Source: Mesocentrotus franciscanus
Lineage: Eukaryota > Echinodermata > Echinoidea > Camarodonta > Strongylocentrotidae
Assembly: GCA_037976565.1 (NCBI GenBank)
Contig: CP137679.1
Coordinates: 9,469,973 to 9,533,972 of the forward strand
DNA: 64,000 nt
Direction: 5' to 3'
A program made the translations under genes and the position numbers. The notes below the pieces were generated by a model that saw only the letters and a program-made list of their open reading frames with translations, ran no database searches and was not told where the DNA came from. Below, piece after piece: positions 36,690 through 48,408 of this stretch (its first letter is position 1; every line of letters starts with the position of its first letter).

Positions 36690-38950
36690 ATGCCCCCCAA
36701 AGGCAAGAAAGGCAGTAGCAAGGGGAAGAAGGACAAGCCTGAGCAGTCCAAGAAGAAGGACCCCCAGCCCAAGAAGCTCAAGCTGAGCTCCAGGGCGAGG
36801 CCCCCTGCAAGCGAAGATGACGACGAGGGCCTGAATGATGAAGACCTTCGCGTGGTGGCGCTGGCTCAAGCTGGTAGAGGCTCCGCTCCAAGACCTGCCA
36901 CCCCTGTCCAAGATGCTGCTCCAGACCTTCCACCCCAAGCCCAAGAGCAAGACCAGCCCTCCCCAGCTTCACCTACACCCCCTTCCAGTCACCAAGCCAG
37001 TGAGGCTGAAGAGGAGGTTGCACAAGCAAGTCCTGGTAAGTAATCATATAGGTCCAGATTATCTACTGCCTCCTATGGTAACTTTATGGACTTTTGTGGA
37101 CTGTAATTGTATTGTGTTAGCACTGTACTGTGTTGGCACTTGTTATGTCAAAAAACTTAGTGGGAGCATAAATTGTGTCTCTTTTTGATTGGTACATCTT
37201 GGATGAGGGGTTTGTTTATAAAAAAATGTACTATTTAGAGTGGTCTTGGTAATATGTTATTACTTATTTCTTACAGCAGTGCCATATAATTTATATTTAT
37301 TTTAAATATGGGTATTTGTTGTCTATTTATAGCTGGACATTCCTCTCCCGAGGAGGAAGAGGAAGAACCCACCAACAGGAGGAAGAGGAAGAGGGGCGGT
37401 TCTGGAGCGAGGCGGAAGACCGTGAAGCTCAATGATGCTCAGGAGGAAGAGGCCAAAGAGTACTTGCTGGGGTGCCCGGGCCTCTACAACAAGCGGGATG
37501 CCATGTGGGCCCAACCTGACAAGAAAGATGAGGCCTGGAAGAGGCTGGCCGACCAGCTGGGAGTGGACGTCAAAGACGTCCACACTTGGTACAAAACGCT
37601 GCGCAAGGACCTGGGCAAGCTTCGCAAGAAGTATCGGAAGTCGGGGCAGGCGGGCTGGAGCTTCCACAGTCTGCAGAGGTGGCACCGGTGGGATTTCCTG
37701 ATGCCGTTTGTTCATGAAGTGAACATCCGCTCGACCCCATCTGTAAGTATTTAATGTTATGTCCAAACTGTTATAACGCTGGCTGACAGAATTATTGATG
37801 TCATTTCCATTATGAGAACAAATAATAGCCAATATATCAAAAGTAAAGTTATATATCCCAAGTACAACATTGAATAAAATCATGTAAAATTGGATTGAAC
37901 ATGCAACCAATCATACTCTTCACACTTTAAAATAACTCTTCGTAAATAAACCTAAAACTGTTAAGTTTATTAGAATTTATTTGACAATTGTCAAAATAGA
38001 ACATGCAATTTGACATCTAGAAATTTCTGAAAATATTTCCTCATAATAATTGGCAAATGAATCACAATATTTTCAACATACAACCTCATAAAGTAATACT
38101 TAATATGCTTTGTCATTTACCATTGCAGCTTCAAGCACCACTGGCCGCAGCCCGCACAGCAACAGCCGCCACTACTGAGAGCGACCTCGAGGAGGATGCT
38201 GAGGATGAAGATGGGGACCGCCACAGCCCACCTCCTGCTGATGCTGGCCGTCCAGCCCTGCTGCTGCTGCTGCTGGCTGTGCTCCCCTCCAGCTGGGCCT
38301 CCGCCTCCTGGTCCTGCTGCACCTGCTCTTGCTCCCCTGCCCAGAGACCCACTCCGTGCCATCATCGAAAGTAGCAGGGAGCAGACCAGGGACATCCTAC
38401 ACTACCTGGCAGGCCAGGGTCAAGCCCATGTTGAGCCCCAGGTGCAGCAGCGTATAGACTTTGGCAGGTACGTCACCTCCTCCCTCAGGATAATGCCAGA
38501 TGAAATTTATCACCAAGCCTCTGGTGCCATCAATGACATTGTGCAGGCTGCTCTGAGGACGTGGACCAGATGCGTGGTCAGCAGCAGCAGCAAGCCCCTC
38601 AGCAAGCTCCCCAGCCAACCCCCCAGCAAGCACCCCAGTTCCAGCCACAGCAGCAGCCACAACAGCAGACCGCACCCCAGTTCCAGCAGCAACAGTCAAG
38701 GCAGCAGTTCGCTCAACCTGGGCCTTCTTCTGGACAGCCTCCTCTCCAGGCCCAGGTTGATGCATCTGGCCAGATGTGGCAACCCAATCCCTGGCAGTGG
38801 CAGGCCAATCCTCCAACAAATTCAGTGTGGGGGAGCCAGTCATGTGGCTACATGAGGGAGTACACAGCCCAGCAACCCACCGCCAGTGCCCCCTCCAGAA
38901 CCGGCACCACACAGGCAGAACCGTCCAGTGAGGACTCAGAACAGGAGTAG
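36690..38950 (+). pseudogene. Harbinger MADF/Myb-like DNA-binding protein, frameshifted
   Basis: Exon 1 is 36690-37035 (basic, then Pro/Glu-rich; MPPKGKKGSSKGKK). Exon 2 is 37333-37742 and exon 3 is 38129-38950; the joins keep phase with GTAAGT donors. Exon 2 holds a MADF domain (LNDAQEEEAKEYLLGCPGLY, AWKRLADQLG, WYKTLRKDLGKLRKKYRKSG, RWDFLMPFV), which binds DNA and brings the transposase to the ends. Exon 3 is open only if the frame changes twice: near 38270-38310 (a CTG run) and near 38555. The C-terminus is Gln/Pro-rich (PQQAPQPTPQQAPQFQPQQQ) and ends SSEDSEQE. It is a recently broken gene. Confidence 0.75.
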
Positions 38951-39690
38951 CAGTGTTTTTATTGACAGTTATAGAGCATTGTTTTTCTCACTATTTTTGA
39001 CACTTAAGGAGCATTGTTTCTTACTATGATTGACACTTATTCATGGAGCTTTAATGTGTTCATGAATGTTATTGGACAGTTGGGTGACTGTTTTTTGTAA
39101 GTGTGTGATGTATGCATATTTTTATTATGTCATTAAAATACCATAAAAATGTCATTTGTGATTTATTGTTGTCTTGTTACAAAGGTGTTGTGAATAATAT
39201 ATTGTTCTGGGCCAATTGGTAGAATGACTTAAATGTTTAACAGTGAAATAATAAATACTGCCAAATATTAATGCATGTATTTTTTTTACTTAAATTACTA
39301 TTTACTTTTGCTATTTAATAAATTACCAAACAGCAAAAGTACTTAGCAGTTTAGGAAATAAATTACATTTAGGAATATTTGGTAGACATTTTCTTATTTA
39401 ACTGCTAAACATTAATAAATTTTGCATTCTACAAATAACATTTCAGTACTACACCTTTATCATTTATAGGACATATTAACACAAAGAAATAATTGTCATG
39501 AGTGTTGGGCTTTATTACAATGTAATAAAGTTGAGGTTTTCATAACACAATTCAATATGACAAATGTTTTCATACAACAATACAATATGACAAAGAGCAC
39601 TTTGTTAACCAATGCATCACACCAGTCCATAGTGAAATACAATATCACAATCAATGTTTTCTAAAACAGTCTTTACTCCTGTGCAAAAGT
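38951..39690. other. Convergent spacer between the two Harbinger genes
   Basis: AT-rich DNA with AATAAA-like words on both strands. No gene was seen. It separates the 3' ends of the MADF gene and the transposase. Confidence 0.5.
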
Positions 39691-39691
39691 A

Positions 39692-41005
39692 CTACAACTC
39701 TTGTCTAGACCATCTTATCCTGCCATGCAACCGCTCCCGCACTGTTGAAGTAATACTTGAGCGTATCCTCTGGCGTTTGGCAATCTCAGTGTCCCTGTTT
39801 CCCCTGATGGGCCTGTTCAAATCCTCAGTGATGGCGGCAGTTCTCCAAGCTCCAGGGATGAGGTTGTGCTGGGCATCCTCCTGGTCCAACATGCGGACGT
39901 CCAGTGCCTGATAGCGCAGGTTGTGCAGCATGACGGCAGCTTCAACGAGCAGGCGGACTGTGTCTGGTTCCTGTCTCATCTGGCCAAGGAAGCACTGGAA
40001 CCGCAGAGCCAGAATACCAAAGGCATTTTCAACCACACGCCTTTCCCTGGACAGCCTGTAGTTGAAGATCTTCTGCTGTTGGTCCATGTTACAACGGCCA
40101 TAGGGCTTCATCATGTACGTCCTCATGGCGAAGGCATCGTCTCCCACGAAGAAGTACGGCATAGGGTGCTCTTCATCATCATGGGGAAGAGGAGCTGGAT
40201 CTGGGATGCCTAAAGTGCCAGCTTCAATGCACTCCTTCAGTTCACTGTTGTTGTAGATCTGGGCATCAGACTGATGGTCAACCCCACCAACATCGATCCA
40301 CAGGAAATGGTACTTTGAATCTACCAGAGCCATCAGGACAACCGAGAAGAACTGCTTGTAGTTGAAGTAAAGGCTGACTGATTTGTTGGGCTTCTGGAGA
40401 CGGATGTGCTTTCCATCATAGGCTCCCAGACAGTGAGGAAGATTCCATCTGGCTTCAAAATCACCTGCAACCTCAAGCCAGCCTTCATTGGTTGTGGGGA
40501 GGAGATGACTTCTGCAGCATACTCATCCACTATCGCTCTGGCTACATCAGGGACAAACTTCTGGATGGTTTCCTTGCCCACTCGGAAGTTGTAAGACAGC
40601 TCGGCATAGGTGGCCCCAGTGGCGATATGGCGCAGGAAGACGGACAACTTGAGACCAGGGGGAATGGCCTTCCTGAAGTGGGTGTCCTTCTTCTGCAAGT
40701 GGGGTGTAAGCCTGACCAACAGGTCATCAAACATCTATGGGGACACCCTGGTGTAGTTCTTGAACTTCCTCCTGTCATTCTCCCTCAGCTCTTCCATCAA
40801 AGTGTGGTACTGTCCACGTTCGGCCCTCAACTGTGGGTGGAGCATGGGTCTAAACCACCAGTTGTGCTTCCTTTTTCTTCTTAGGAGGCTCTTCTTTTTC
40901 AGGATTGGCCAGCATAAGTTGATAGGCAGTGGCCACCTCAGCATCTCTCATCATCTTCTGATGGAGCAGCATCATCACTCCAACATTATCAAAAGCCTCA
41001 GACAT
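39692..41005 (-). pseudogene. Harbinger transposase (HARBI1-like, DDE_Tnp_4), disrupted
   Basis: The gene reads leftwards from ATG at 41005 (MSEAFDNVGVMMLLHQKMM). The basic segment near 40880 needs a frame change before WWFRPMLHPQLRAE. A TAG at 40735-40737 lies before MFDDLLVRLTPHL. A one-base shift in the GTGGGGAGG run near 40494-40503 then puts the first catalytic Asp region (GAYDGKH) out of frame. The remaining 213-aa frame (40333-39692) holds the second Asp (FLWIDVGG) and the Glu region (VVENAFGILALRFQ). With at least three lesions it cannot be active. Confidence 0.85.
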
Positions 41006-41084
41006 ATTAAAATTGTAAATATTTAGTAGAGATGTTGTTCATACAGCAGCTGAGGAGGGTCTGAACCAGGTAGCCGATGGCCGG

Positions 41085-41094
41085 TATTTATATA
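41085..41094 (-). promoter_or_regulatory. TATA box of the Harbinger transposase gene
   Basis: On the minus strand TATATAAATA, in GACTATATAAATACCGG, lies about 80 bp upstream of the transposase ATG at 41005. The same sequence is present in the nested derivative at 35811-35822. Confidence 0.5.
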
Positions 41095-41454
41095 GTCGGC
41101 AAGTAGCGCCAAGCGGCGGCAAGTTCAAACCAATTTGGCGACCTTTGGCACAAACTAATCACCAAGTGGCGCAAAGTAGCCGTCTATTGGCGCGAATGGC
41201 GCCAACAGGGTGAATTTTGGAATCAAATGGCCGTGTAATGGCGCGAACTGGCGCAAACTGGCGCAACATTTTGGAGCAAGCCGGGTGGCATTTGGCGCAC
41301 GCCATATGGCACCCAGTTTATTCCACTTGGCGACACATGGCGACACATGCCGAGCGGACATTAATTCGGCGCCACAGCGAGCCACTACGCGCCAATCACA
41401 TAATCTTTGGCGCGAACTGGCACCAACTGGCGCTGGCCCAGTGGACTCCTAGCA

Positions 41455-41457
41455 TTA
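41455..41457. repeat. Harbinger target duplication TTA, right
   Basis: TTA directly follows CTCCTAGCA and equals the left copy. Confidence 0.8.
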
Positions 41458-44400
41458 AGGCGGCTAGATTGGATTATTTTTTGGTCTCCACTGAATTACT
41501 GTCACTCGTTAATAAAATAGAGATTTTACCTGGGTACAGATCCGATCATTCCCTGGTCAAGCTATCTTTGAATTTAAATCATTGTAGGGTAGGTCAAGGT
41601 TACTGGAAATTCAATAATTCATTGTTAAGAGATGATAGTTATGTAGAAAAAATTAAAGATGTCATTCAACAAACGATCGAGACCTATTCAGTCCCATATG
41701 ATAACAATTCAAGTAGATTTGAGGTAGAAGGACAAGATACACAAGATGAATTAACTGTAAATGATCAGTTATTTTTTGATACGTTTTTGACCTTAATCAG
41801 AGGTGAAACAATTTTATACGCAGCCAGAAAGAAAAAAAGATTGGTCAATTTAGAATATGATTTAGAGAAGGAAATTATAGATTTGGAGAAGGCATTGATA
41901 TCAAAAACGGACAAAAATAGAGCTCTTGCTATATTAAATGAGAAGAAAGTTCAGTTAGAATCGTTAAGAAAAGAAAAAATGGAAGGAATAAAGATGAGGT
42001 CTAAAATTAAATGGATGGAATATGGCGAGAAACCATCGAAATATTTTTTGAATTTAGAAAAAGAAATGCTGTGAATAAACGTATATGCAAATTGGTCACT
42101 ACTGAAAACAAGGAGATAACATCGCAGGATGATATTATATCGAAATTGTATTATTCTACTCTAAATTGTATGAAAATAATCCTGTTGTTGATGTAGACTT
42201 AAATACAATATTAAATGATCCAGCTATAAGTAAATTAACCACTTCAATGTCACAGAAACTCGAAGGAGAACTCTCCATTGATGAAGTCCATCAAGCACTT
42301 ATAAATATGAAAAATAATAAATCGCCTGGTCTAGATGGATACACCGTCGAATTTTTCAAACATTTTTGGAAAGAATTACACATATTTTTAGTGAGGTATT
42401 TGAACTCTGCATATTCATCCGGAATGTCCTATACACAGAAGTTAGAGTCATCTCTTTAATTCCCAAAGGAAAAAAGATAGAAATTATTTGAAAAATTGGA
42501 GACCCATATCTTTATTGAACGTGGTGTATAAATTAGGTTCCGCTTGTATAGCAAACAGATTAAAGAACGTACTTCCTTTTCTTATACATGAAAATCAGAA
42601 AGGCTTTATGTCAGGGCGCTACATTGGAGAGAATATCCGTTTTTATATGATTTATTATTGTATACTGATATCAATGACATTCCTGGTTTATTGCTGCTTA
42701 TAGATTTTGAAAAAGCATTTGATTCTATTTCTCATGATTTTATTAGAAAAGTATTGCACTTTTTTAAGTTTGGTCCCTCTATTATAAAATGGGTTAATGT
42801 ATTCTATGAAAATGCTCAATCCTGTGTATTAATCAATGGACACCTGTCTCCAAGATTTTCAATAGAGCGAGGATGTCGTCAAGGAGATCCCCTGTCAGCT
42901 CTTATCTTTCTATTATGTGCCGAAATACTTGGTCTTTTGTTTAGAAATTCCGATGCCATTGTTGGTTTGAGCTTACCTGATAGACAACTTAAAATAATTC
43001 AATATGCAGATGAAACTCTTTTAACATTGAACGGGTCAGTAATAGAATTAAACAGTGCATTAAACATTTTAGATAAATATAATGCAATGTCTGGTTTAAA
43101 AGTTAATATACAGAAGACACATGCGATATGGATTGGAGGATATAAAAACAAGAAAGATGGTGTTCTTTTGAATAGAGATCTAAATTGGGTGTTTGATGAT
43201 TATTTCAGATATTTAGGTATAGATTTTTGTACTGATTTGCACAAATTGGTAATTCACAATTATAATGATAAATTTAAAGAAATCAAAAGTCAAATGACAT
43301 CGTGGTTAAGGCGATACTTAACTGTTCTTGGAAGAATCACTGTCGTCAAATCATTGTTGGTATCCAAATTAAACTACCTTATTTTGTCCCTCCCTAATCC
43401 TGGTGAAAATCTTTTGAAAGATATAAATGCTCACTTTTATAGATTTATATGGGGGGAGAAACCTGATAAAATAAGTAGAAATCAAATGTCACAAAGTTAT
43501 TCAGACGGAGGGGTTAAAATGATAGATATATACACACATTGCCAATCATTAAAAATTTCCTGGATTAAGAGATTGGTAATTGGCTCAATAGATAGCAATA
43601 TCCTCTGTCTTTTGCAATCTTTCTTGCCTGAACTGCAAGATTTAAAATTATATATGGGAAACAATTATTTTAGGGAACTGGCAGGAAAACAAAGAACCTT
43701 TTTGGAAAGAAATGTTCATGGCTTATAGTACGCTCTTGTCCATGCATTATGATAACATTTCTTGCCAACCCTTATGGAATAATGATTACATTAAAATAGG
43801 CAATAGCTCAGTATATAGTATAAAATTGTGTAAAAGGGAGTTCGTTTTGTCAATGATATTTTAGAGACAAATGGTGATTTTTCTCTCTGGAACATTTCCA
43901 AGAAAAGTATAATATTCAAATAAATTTTCTTTTTATCGTGGATTATGCGATGCAATTAGACAAGGGTTTAAAAATTGTACTATTTTTAAGAAGGTGCCAC
44001 AGCCCCTTTTCCCAGATACAATGGCATTTGTTATGAAACGTATTAAAGGATGTTCACATATTTATGCAATTTTATTAAAGAAAAGAAAAGGAGTATGTAA
44101 AAGTTTTCTTAAATGGAAATGCGTTTTCGACCTGAACGATAAGAGTTGGGAAACATATTGTTCTATTGGATTTAATTGTACCATTGATGTGGGCTTACGA
44201 TGGTTTCAGTTTAAAGTTTTGCAACGCATATTATATACGAACGATCTACTGTTTAAAATGAATTTAGTCCCCAAAAAGAATGTACATTTTGTAATGAACA
44301 GATTGAAACAGTTATACATCTGCTATGTGATTGTACGCATGTTAAGAATATTTGGGATAGGTTGGAGCACTGGATTTATACTGGAACCGGAAATAAATTA

Positions 44401-44646
44401 ACATTTTCATTACAAGATAAATTATTTGGTTTAAGAGGTTCAAATAATTATGCATTGAATTGTATACTGATTGTGGTGCGACAGATGGTGTATACTTGCA
44501 AAATAAAGAAACAATTGCCCGATTTTGATAATATTAGAGTTTCGATTATAAATTATTTCAAAAACGAAAAGTATATTGCAGATTCGAATTGTAGAAATAA
44601 TAAATTCACAAGAAAATGGTTTCAGTTCAAGAATTTGTTTACATAA
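41458..44646 (+). pseudogene. LINE ORF2, reverse transcriptase part (right of Harbinger)
   Basis: It resumes with AARLDYFLVS (end of the endonuclease: RSDHSLVKLSLN). Then come RT blocks [84 protein letters not shown] and IQYADETLLTLNGS. The catalytic box reads YADE instead of YADD. Frames change near 42058, 42165, 42440, 42645 and 43728-43990, and there are more shifts downstream to the last frame, which ends KWFQFKNLFT at 44646. The blocks are those of L1/Tx1-type LINEs. Confidence 0.85.
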
Positions 44647-44873
44647 AATGATATTTTTCTGTATTTTTTCTTTCCATGAATGTCTGAAATGAATTATTGA
44701 AGATTTGTTAGTTTTCTGTTAACTCAACAGTTCAACAATACTTGTATCTTGAGAAGCCAATTTTATTTATGTTATAAATGTAAATTACCGTGAATATATA
44801 TTTGTTAATTTGTTTCAAATGAAAATCAATAAAATCCCTGTGGAGGGAAAAATATGGAAAAAAAAATAAATAA

Positions 44874-44925
44874 AATTACCCTCTGGCCAACTAAACCTTC
44901 TAGAGATTACCCCCGGGTTGATGAC
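44874..44925. repeat. Minisatellite remnant of the CCCCCTAGGACAATTA family
   Basis: AATTACCCTCTGGCCAACTAAACC...GATTACCCCCGGG has the same degenerate unit and orientation as 31370-31575. It lies between the LINE tail and the DIRS element. Confidence 0.45.
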
Positions 44926-45024
44926 TACCCATCTTCACAATAACAGTGGACCTGTGTGATAAATAATAGAAAGATTAAACGAGAACTTACCGTTTTAAGT
45001 TTGATCTTTATTTTATGAGAGTGT

Positions 45025-45072
45025 CGAGGAAGAGATTACATGAGATCCCGATTTTCGCGCATGCGCACATAC
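45025..45072. repeat. DIRS inverted terminal repeat, left
   Basis: TCGAGGAAGAGATTACATGAGATCCCGATTTTCGCGCATGCGCACATA matches the reverse complement of 50264-50312 with few differences. Confidence 0.65.
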
Positions 45073-45169
45073 TTCGAAACACCAGAGGTAAATAAAGATT
45101 ACCTTGCATCATGTACAGGATTACTGTTCTAAAATCACTGTTGTGAAGGCTCCCTGTCCCTTCACTAAA

Positions 45170-45545
45170 GGTTTGTCGTAGAACTTCCTGAATGTCTGTT
45201 AGTTAGCCCACCCTGCCTGGGTGAGCATATTGGAAATAGGCAGGTCTGCTCTCTTTGCTGCAGAGACTGCTGCCGCACGTGTTGAGTGCAATTTATAATT
45301 ATACATATGTATCAATCCCAGCAACTGTCAATGATTCTTTAATCCACCTATAAATTGTCAGCGATGTAACTCTCTCTGATAAGGTTTAGAGAAACTAATG
45401 AATAGATAATCTTCTTGTTTTATTAAATCCTTTGTCCTGCTAATATATTGTTTAAGGTAGTTAACAATGCAAAGACGTCTGTCTGGTGGGTAAGCTTTAA
45501 GGTGAAGAGTGAGACCTGTCGAACCTGGTCTCGTCTGCTTAATGA
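45170..45545 (-). pseudogene. DIRS tyrosine recombinase, C-terminal half
   Basis: On the minus strand the frame reads TRPGSTGLTLHLKAYPPDRR, then LCIVNYLKQYISRTKDL, and after a break LHSTRAAAVSAAKRADLPIS and MLTQAGW...TFRKFYDKP. This contains the HxxR box (HSTR) and the segment before the nucleophilic tyrosine (FYDK) of DIRS/Crypton recombinases. In-frame stops and a shift show decay. Confidence 0.75.
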
Positions 45546-46089
45546 CATTGTCTACACAGAATGTCGCAGATCCTTGCTGGCACGGTATACTGCTTTTGGG
45601 GTGAAAATCTCCCTGATGCAGTGAGAATGTCCACTGTTTCTTTACTTAGTCCATATTGATTAAAGGATCCCCGCATAATCTGAAACAAAGAAGATTAAGA
45701 CGATCATGTAATGGGTGTGGTACATTAGATGCAGGTTGAGTGAGAAGGCTGACTTTTCTCTTTAATATGAGTGGTTCTCCTTTCATCATCGCCTTAAGGC
45801 ATGGGAACCATGCTTGCGTTGTTGCGTTGGCCAATTTGGGACGACTAACAGTCCCTTTGCCCTATCCATTCTTATATTTTGGGTATGAGGTAGAAAGGGG
45901 GAAATGCATATAAATTGAATTCTCTCCAGTTCAGTGAGAAAGCATCCACTGATTATGCATTAGGATCTGGTAGCAAAGAGACATACCTGCTCCATTGTGC
46001 ATTTAATCTAGATACAAACAGGTCCATCTCAGGAGGCCCAAAACATGAAACTACTTTATGGAAATCTTCTCTATTAAGCATCCATTCGG

Positions 46090-46545
46090 TTCTGTCATTA
46101 AATTTGCGTGACTTTCGGTCAGCTTCTATATTTTCTCGGCCTGGTAAGTGGGCTACACTGATCCAGATGTTTCGGTCAATGCACCATTCCCATATCTTGT
46201 GCGCTACTTTGTTACAGGCAAGTGATTAATTGGAGCCGCCCATACAATTTAAGTAAGTGACATCTGTAGGGTCTGATCTCACAAGCACGTGGGCATCACG
46301 TAAGTCAGAGCGAAACGAATTCAAACCTAATCCTACTGTCAACGTTTCAAGATAGTTTAATTCGTTGTTCTTGGCTCTGACCAATTCACTCTCATTCCAT
46401 CGTCCCCCTGTTTCAACTTGCATGTTGGTTGCCCCCATCCAGCTCCGCTCGCATCTGTGCGGATTTTAAGGGTAGGACTTTCTCTTCTAATGCCTAATGG
46501 GTTATGAGGCCCTACCAGATAATTTGGTCCACCATAACAGTTCAT
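46090..46545 (-). pseudogene. DIRS RNase H region
   Basis: Fragments include ADASGAGWGQPTCK near the start, NNELNYLETLTVGLGLNSF, DAHVLVRSDPTDVTYLNCMGG, and then, in another frame, a segment resembling HKIWEWC...GRENI. The DASGAGWG and later D-x-T/S-x-V-x-YI pattern is typical of the DIRS/Ty3-type RNase H. Confidence 0.65.
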
Positions 46546-46881
46546 GTGTTCATTCGTCAGAGAGGGTCATATGTCTATCAAAGTGTCCCTCGTTTGACTT
46601 CACGGCTACTGCCTTGTTTTTCTCTAGATTGCGGTAAAACAGGGGCCCATATTGCACCGTTGGAAAAGTGGATACGAGATTCCCAATGACTCGTGCTACC
46701 TATCTGATAGAAGGAGATATAATGTGTAATAAGTCCAGACAGATCCCAGATATGTCTTGTATCTTCTCCTCTGGTAGCCTGATTGTCATATCAGTAGTAT
46801 TCAGAATGAACCCGAGAACCCGGAGCTCTTGCTGTGGCTCCAGAACTGATTTATCAGGATGAACTTTGAACCCCAATTCAC

Positions 46882-47363
46882 TCAGAATTTCTGTAGTATT
46901 TGAATTGCCAATTCTACCTGTCTCTTAGATACACCAACAATTAATGTGTCATCCAAATTGCCTATAACTGTATGTTCCAATTCTCGTAAGTGGGCAAACA
47001 CAGGTTTCATAATCTTAGTGCATAACCTTGGTGCCGTGCTCAGACCATTAGGTAGGGCTTTAAATTGCCAGCATTTGTCTTGCCCTTTGAATTTCAAAAA
47101 TTTCCTGTGGTTTTTGTCGATTGGGATCGAATATTATAGGCATCCTAGCTGTAGACCTGTAGACCGACTGAGGCTAAATAGCAATTCTGAGTCAGCAAGT
47201 AAGTTGCTGTATGTATGCTGTCCATTTTGAAATGTTGGGTCATAAGATTCAGATTTAATTCTGAATCGAGATCGAGGATTAAACGCATACCACCATTTTT
47301 CTTTGATATGGGGGAAATGTTAGATATGAGATCCCCCTGCTGTCGAGAGCACGGTTCGATCAC
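46882..47363 (-). pseudogene. DIRS reverse transcriptase fragments
   Basis: Frames read NISPISKKNGGMRLILDLDS, then LMTQHFKMDSIHTA, and KFKGQDKCWQFKALPNGLS, then APRLCTKIMKPVFAHLR with GNLDDTLIVG, where the catalytic box is DD. The FKALPNGLSTAPR block is characteristic of DIRS RTs. Multiple stops separate the pieces. Confidence 0.8.
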
Positions 47364-47657
47364 TTCTTTATCAAGAAGTTTAGCTATTTCCTTGCTAATA
47401 CTCTCAGTTTCTGATTTATTCCTTTTATGAAGGATTTCGTCCCCTGCAGGGTTTGAGTAATCTGACTGAATTCAATCTTATAACCTCTGACTGCCTCTAA
47501 GATAAAGGATCTAATGTAATATCACCCCACTTATGGTAGAAAGGCCTCAGTCGACCTCCCACAGGAGGATCACTATTCGAATCTTTAATCGAATGGGGAC
47601 TAGATCTAGGTCTAGAACAAGGAATTATTCCACCTACATGTACCTCTTCGGGTATGA

Positions 47658-48408
47658 TGGCAGCTATGGCGCGCCGTTTGACCAATAATTCAGATAAACA
47701 CTGTTTATCGTCGATAACTGTTTATCGAGCGATAAACACTGTTTATCGAGAGAAACTATGTTTATCGACTGTAGGAGCTCCCGGCATAACTATTCATATA
47801 TGTGTGATTGGAGGCCCCATGGCGTTTGTACAACAACAAATCAATGTTATATTACCTGATAAATTATTTGGGGGTTACGAGGCGACGCCCCGCCCCACAC
47901 CCTTATATGATATTATTGCCGGGGGCTTCTACCCTACCATCATTCAGCAGGTCCTAATGAAGCCCTGTACCAAAAATGGCGTTTGTATAACAAAAAATCA
48001 ATGCCATTTACCTTATAAATTATTTGTGGGCTACGAGGTGACGCCCCCGCCCCACACCCTTAATTTGATTTTTTTTTGCCGGGGGCTCCTAGCCTAATAT
48101 CGTTTAGTAGGTCTTAAGGAAGCCCTGTACCAAAAATGGTGCTTTTATCAGGCAAGTAACGGGAATTTCACTAAGCCACCTTACTAACGTGCGGAGTAGT
48201 GCATACGGCTCTAATCTGGAGTACGACTACGAGTGCGCGCCATTTGCCCAATAAATCGGATAAACATTGTTTATCGCCGATAAACACTGTTTATCGTCGA
48301 AAAACACTTTTTATCTAGAGAAACTATGTTTATCGACTGATAAACACAGTTTCTCTCGATAAACAGTGTTTATCTGAATTACTGATCAAACGGCGCGCCA
48401 TAGGCAGC
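47658..48408. mobile_element. Foldback-type element inserted in DIRS gag
   Basis: The ends TATGGCGCGCCGTTTGACCAATAATTCAGATAAACACTGTTTATCG (about 47664-47710) and its inverse (about 48352-48401) are flanked by GGCAGC on both sides. The end regions are packed with short palindromes GATAAACA(C/G)TGTTTATC. The middle holds two diverged copies of a segment with GACGCCCC and GGGGGCT words. No transposase is visible, so it is non-autonomous. Removal rejoins the gag frame across a single GCTGCC. Confidence 0.7.

Larger units (their letters stand above)
35321..41454. mobile_element. PIF/Harbinger DNA transposon
   Basis: The 6,134-bp element starts TGCTAGGAGTCCACTGGGCC and ends with its inverse, flanked by TTA. 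It carries the two genes typical of the superfamily in opposite orientation: a MADF/Myb-like DNA-binding protein (plus) and a DDE_Tnp_4 (HARBI1-like) transposase (minus). Both are damaged. The subterminal kilobase at each end is saturated with TTGGCGC/GCGCCA words. Removing it restores the LINE endonuclease frame (PTPF to KAARLDYF). Confidence 0.9.
31603..44875 (+). mobile_element. L1/Tx1-like LINE, split by a Harbinger insertion
   Basis: The element has a 5' UTR with three 16-bp repeats, ORF1 (31754-32698), a 2.0-kb spacer, ORF2 from 34721 to 44646 and a 3' UTR. It ends in an A-rich tail (GGAAAAAAAAATAAATAAAA) near 44856-44875. Subtracting the Harbinger at 35321-41454 and its duplication leaves about 7.1 kb, normal for an L1-type element. 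ORF2 is in several frames and the RT motif is altered, so this copy is inactive. Confidence 0.85.
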
